A stretch of 6,640 bases of DNA from Phycisphaerae bacterium (GTDB lineage: Bacteria; Planctomycetota; Phycisphaerae; UBA1845; UTPLA1). This document shows, one piece after another, positions 4,969 to 6,640 of the stretch. The number at the start of each line of letters is the position of its first letter. Within the stretch, counting starts at the first letter, position 1. The DNA lies in NCBI GenBank assembly GCA_029259995.1, contig JAJDEC010000620.1, positions 1-6,640 on the forward strand, read 5' to 3'. Position numbers and translations under genes: made by a program. Below the pieces are notes generated by a model that ran no database searches, was not told the origin of the DNA, and saw only the letters and a list, made by a program, of their open reading frames with translations.

Positions 4969-6640
4969 GATGTCGCCTCCGTTGACTGGGGCTGGGCGCG
5001 ACGCTTCGGATTCGCGGCCGCGAGGCGCTTGCAGACATGTTCCGCGATCCTCGCGATTCGCGAATCGGGATCGGCGTCGGCGATTGCACGAATGCGCGGC
5101 TCCAGCGTGTGCAGCTTCAACTGATCGACGATCCAGAGCGCCGAGCATCGATGATCGGGGCGCGGATCGAGCAGCATTTTCATCAGCGAGCGCGCCGCCT
5201 CGGGGACGCGTTGCCTTAACAGACATCGCGTGGCCGCCGCGCGAACATCCGCGTCCACGCTGTCCGTCAAGGGTTCGATCATCTCGCGCGCATTGGTCAG
5301 ACCCAGCGCCTCAATGGACTCGATCGCAGCGGTTCGAACCTGCGGCGCGTCGTCGGTGAGGGAACGTTCGAGGATTCGCCGGGTTGTTTCGCCTTCGATT
5401 TGTGCGAGCGTTGCGACTGCCGTGCTGCGGATATCCGGATCGGCATCATTGGTCGCGGTATAAACATCCTTCTCGAATCGTGAACCGAGGGACAGCGTGC
5501 AGATGATCCGCATGGCGCGGAGGCGATCGGCCGACGACTTCGCCATTAGCTTGGTCTGCAATCGCATGACGATGTTCGAGATGAACGTGACGGCGTGCGG
5601 ACCGGCGCGACGGGCCAGCCCTGCGTCCAGCCGCTCGAAATTCTGCCAGACGCTCTCGAAGTCCTCCGAAATGCCGGCGCTCTGAATCAGCGTCGCCCAA
5701 TCGTCAGGGCGTGTCTTCAGCGTTCGGGACATCGGCGCACGATTTCTTCCGCGGGTTCGACGCTCGATCTCGAATCGGGCGATGCGTCGTACTTCCTCAC
5801 TGCCGTGATCGAGAAGCCCCTGCATCGCTGTCGTACAATCCGGAGAGTCAATCCGCGCCAAGGCCCATATCGCGGCCCGACTCGCTTCCTCGTTGTCGAG
5901 AATCAGCAGGTTCAGCAGGAGCGAGATCTTCTGGCCCACGGGAAGCCCCAATGGCAACAGCCAGGATGGCACTGAGGCCGCGACATCGGCTGGCAGATTG
6001 AACGTGACGTCAAATCCGTCGTTCAGCCACGACAGCTGTCGAATCGCCGCCAGGTGCTTTCGGATAATTGGATCACGACTGACCCAATGCCATCGAATGA
6101 ACTCGCAGAAGAACGTGTTGTCGCGGCAGCGGCCGAGGATGGCAACGACTTTGCGTCGCAGCTCGGGAAACGCCATCGCCACGTATACGAACGGGGCATA
6201 CTCAGGAAGCAGGCGATCGGAAAGAATCTCTTCGATGGCGTGAGACAGCTTGCCGCGCTTGACGGTGCTCTGTCGAACCAAGGACGGCTCGAGATCGAGC
6301 GCGAACGGCATGGCCGCCTCGACGACTTCCGGCCGATGATGACTTTCATAGTGTTCGAGTGCTTCACCCAGCGCGTTGACGATGTACTCTCGTCGTGCGG
6401 CGACGCCGTGCAGTGTCGCCGCCAGTTCTCGACATGAACCGGCGTGCCGCGGTTCCGTCGTGTCCAGCGATGCGATGACGCGTCGCGTATCGTCAATCTG
6501 CCTGCGCGACAGGCGAAGCAGCGTCGTCGCGGCATGGGATCGGATGCGCGGCGAGCCGTCGTGGATCGCATGGGCGGCGAGATAGGCCAGTCGCGCGTCG
6601 CCGCTTTCTGAGATAATCTCCAGGGCGTTCTGTCTGGTTT
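4965..6640 (-). CDS. HEAT-repeat protein (5' end beyond the window)
   Basis: The frame is open from the right edge to a TGA at 4967-4965, giving 557 visible codons with the true start outside. An in-frame ATG at 6311 is not the likely start, because the 109 codons before it continue the same style of helical repeats (ALEIISESGDARLAYLAAHA, then H-D-G-S-P-R-I-R-S-H-A-A-T-T-L-L-R-L). HEAT-type helix pairs with the usual 'D-x-x-x-x-V-R-x-x-A' pattern are clear in three places, numbered from the window edge: residues about 5-40, about 249-292 (E-E-V-R-R-I-A-R-F-E), and a C-terminal ladder at about 395-540 (D-P-D-I-R-S-T-A-V-A-T-L; A-P-Q-V-R-T-A-A-I-E-S-I; D-A-D-V-R-A-A-A-T-R-C-L; D-S-R-I-A-R-I-A). 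The region between (about 145-245) is less regular. Such scaffolds bind other proteins; no enzyme motif is seen. The last 20 residues are polar and look disordered. The gene overlaps the following membrane-protein gene by four bases. Confidence 0.85.
   Translation of the reverse strand, partial: TRQNALEIISESGDARLAYLAAHAIHDGSPRIRSHAATTLLRLSRRQIDDTRRVIASLDTTEPRHAGSCRELAATLHGVAARREYIVNALGEALEHYESHHRPEVVEAAMPFALDLEPSLVRQSTVKRGKLSHAIEEILSDRLLPEYAPFVYVAMAFPELRRKVVAILGRCRDNTFFCEFIRWHWVSRDPIIRKHLAAIRQLSWLNDGFDVTFNLPADVAASVPSWLLPLGLPVGQKISLLLNLLILDNEEASRAAIWALARIDSPDCTTAMQGLLDHGSEEVRRIARFEIERRTRGRNRAPMSRTLKTRPDDWATLIQSAGISEDFESVWQNFERLDAGLARRAGPHAVTFISNIVMRLQTKLMAKSSADRLRAMRIICTLSLGSRFEKDVYTATNDADPDIRSTAVATLAQIEGETTRRILERSLTDDAPQVRTAAIESIEALGLTNAREMIEPLTDSVDADVRAAATRCLLRQRVPEAARSLMKMLLDPRPDHRCSALWIVDQLKLHTLEPRIRAIADADPDSRIARIAEHVCKRLAAANPKRRAQPQSTEATS
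4976..4980 (-). promoter_or_regulatory. Ribosome binding site of the small membrane protein, inside the HEAT gene
   Basis: Read on the minus strand, GGAGG is followed by seven bases and then ATGATG. It lies in the last codons of the HEAT-repeat gene, and the first ATG overlaps that gene's TGA by the ATGA arrangement. This supports the start at 4968 and translational coupling of the two genes. Confidence 0.75.

Noticed and set aside
1..6640. CRISPR array, rRNA, riboswitch or origin
   Set aside because: Reading both strands showed no regularly spaced repeats, no rRNA-like segments and no recognisable riboswitch core.

Overview
The window looks like a bacterial chromosome segment of moderately high GC. 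It carries a run of Mu-like phage head and neck genes on the + strand (positions 1 to 3553), then ordinary-looking cellular genes (3610 to 6640). The host is probably a planctomycete or a related lineage. This is an inference from three things: a two-domain pterin synthase whose active-site spacing is like the animal enzyme, a HEAT-repeat protein paired with a small membrane protein, and a well-placed -10 box with no clear -35 that suggests a leaderless transcript. No sequence here fixes the taxon.

Phage module, in order: (1) the last 49 codons of a gene that probably encodes the Mu-like protease/scaffold; (2) a capsid cement/decoration-type protein (DUF2190-like) with a second beta-rich domain; (3) the major head protein of the Mu gpT family; (4) a Mu gp36-like (DUF1320) protein; (5) a protein whose N-terminal half looks like Mu gp37 (DUF1834) and which has an extra C-terminal domain of about 125 residues. 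This is the Mu head order (I, T, 36, 37). All frames visible in the window are open, and each complete gene has a recognisable ribosome binding site, so the cluster does not look decayed. No tail sheath, tube or baseplate gene follows. The genes are spaced 66 to 152 nt apart, and three of the four gaps hold perfect inverted repeats. The most striking has 17-bp arms enclosing 46 nt, between the major head gene and the gp36-like gene.

Cellular part: only 56 nt after the gp37-like gene comes a 290-aa protein with a degenerate N-terminal tetrahydropterin-synthase-like domain and a complete C-terminal catalytic domain. It is likely transcribed from its own -10 box, placed so that the transcript would start at the A of the ATG. 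Converging on it from the right are two minus-strand genes joined by an ATGA overlap: a long HEAT-repeat protein whose start lies beyond the right edge, and a 153-aa single-pass membrane protein. These two are probably co-transcribed and translationally coupled. Their function is not recognised.

The main open question is what the head module is. It could be the end of a truncated Mu-like prophage, a rearranged phage whose tail genes lie elsewhere, or a retained capsid system. The window alone cannot decide.
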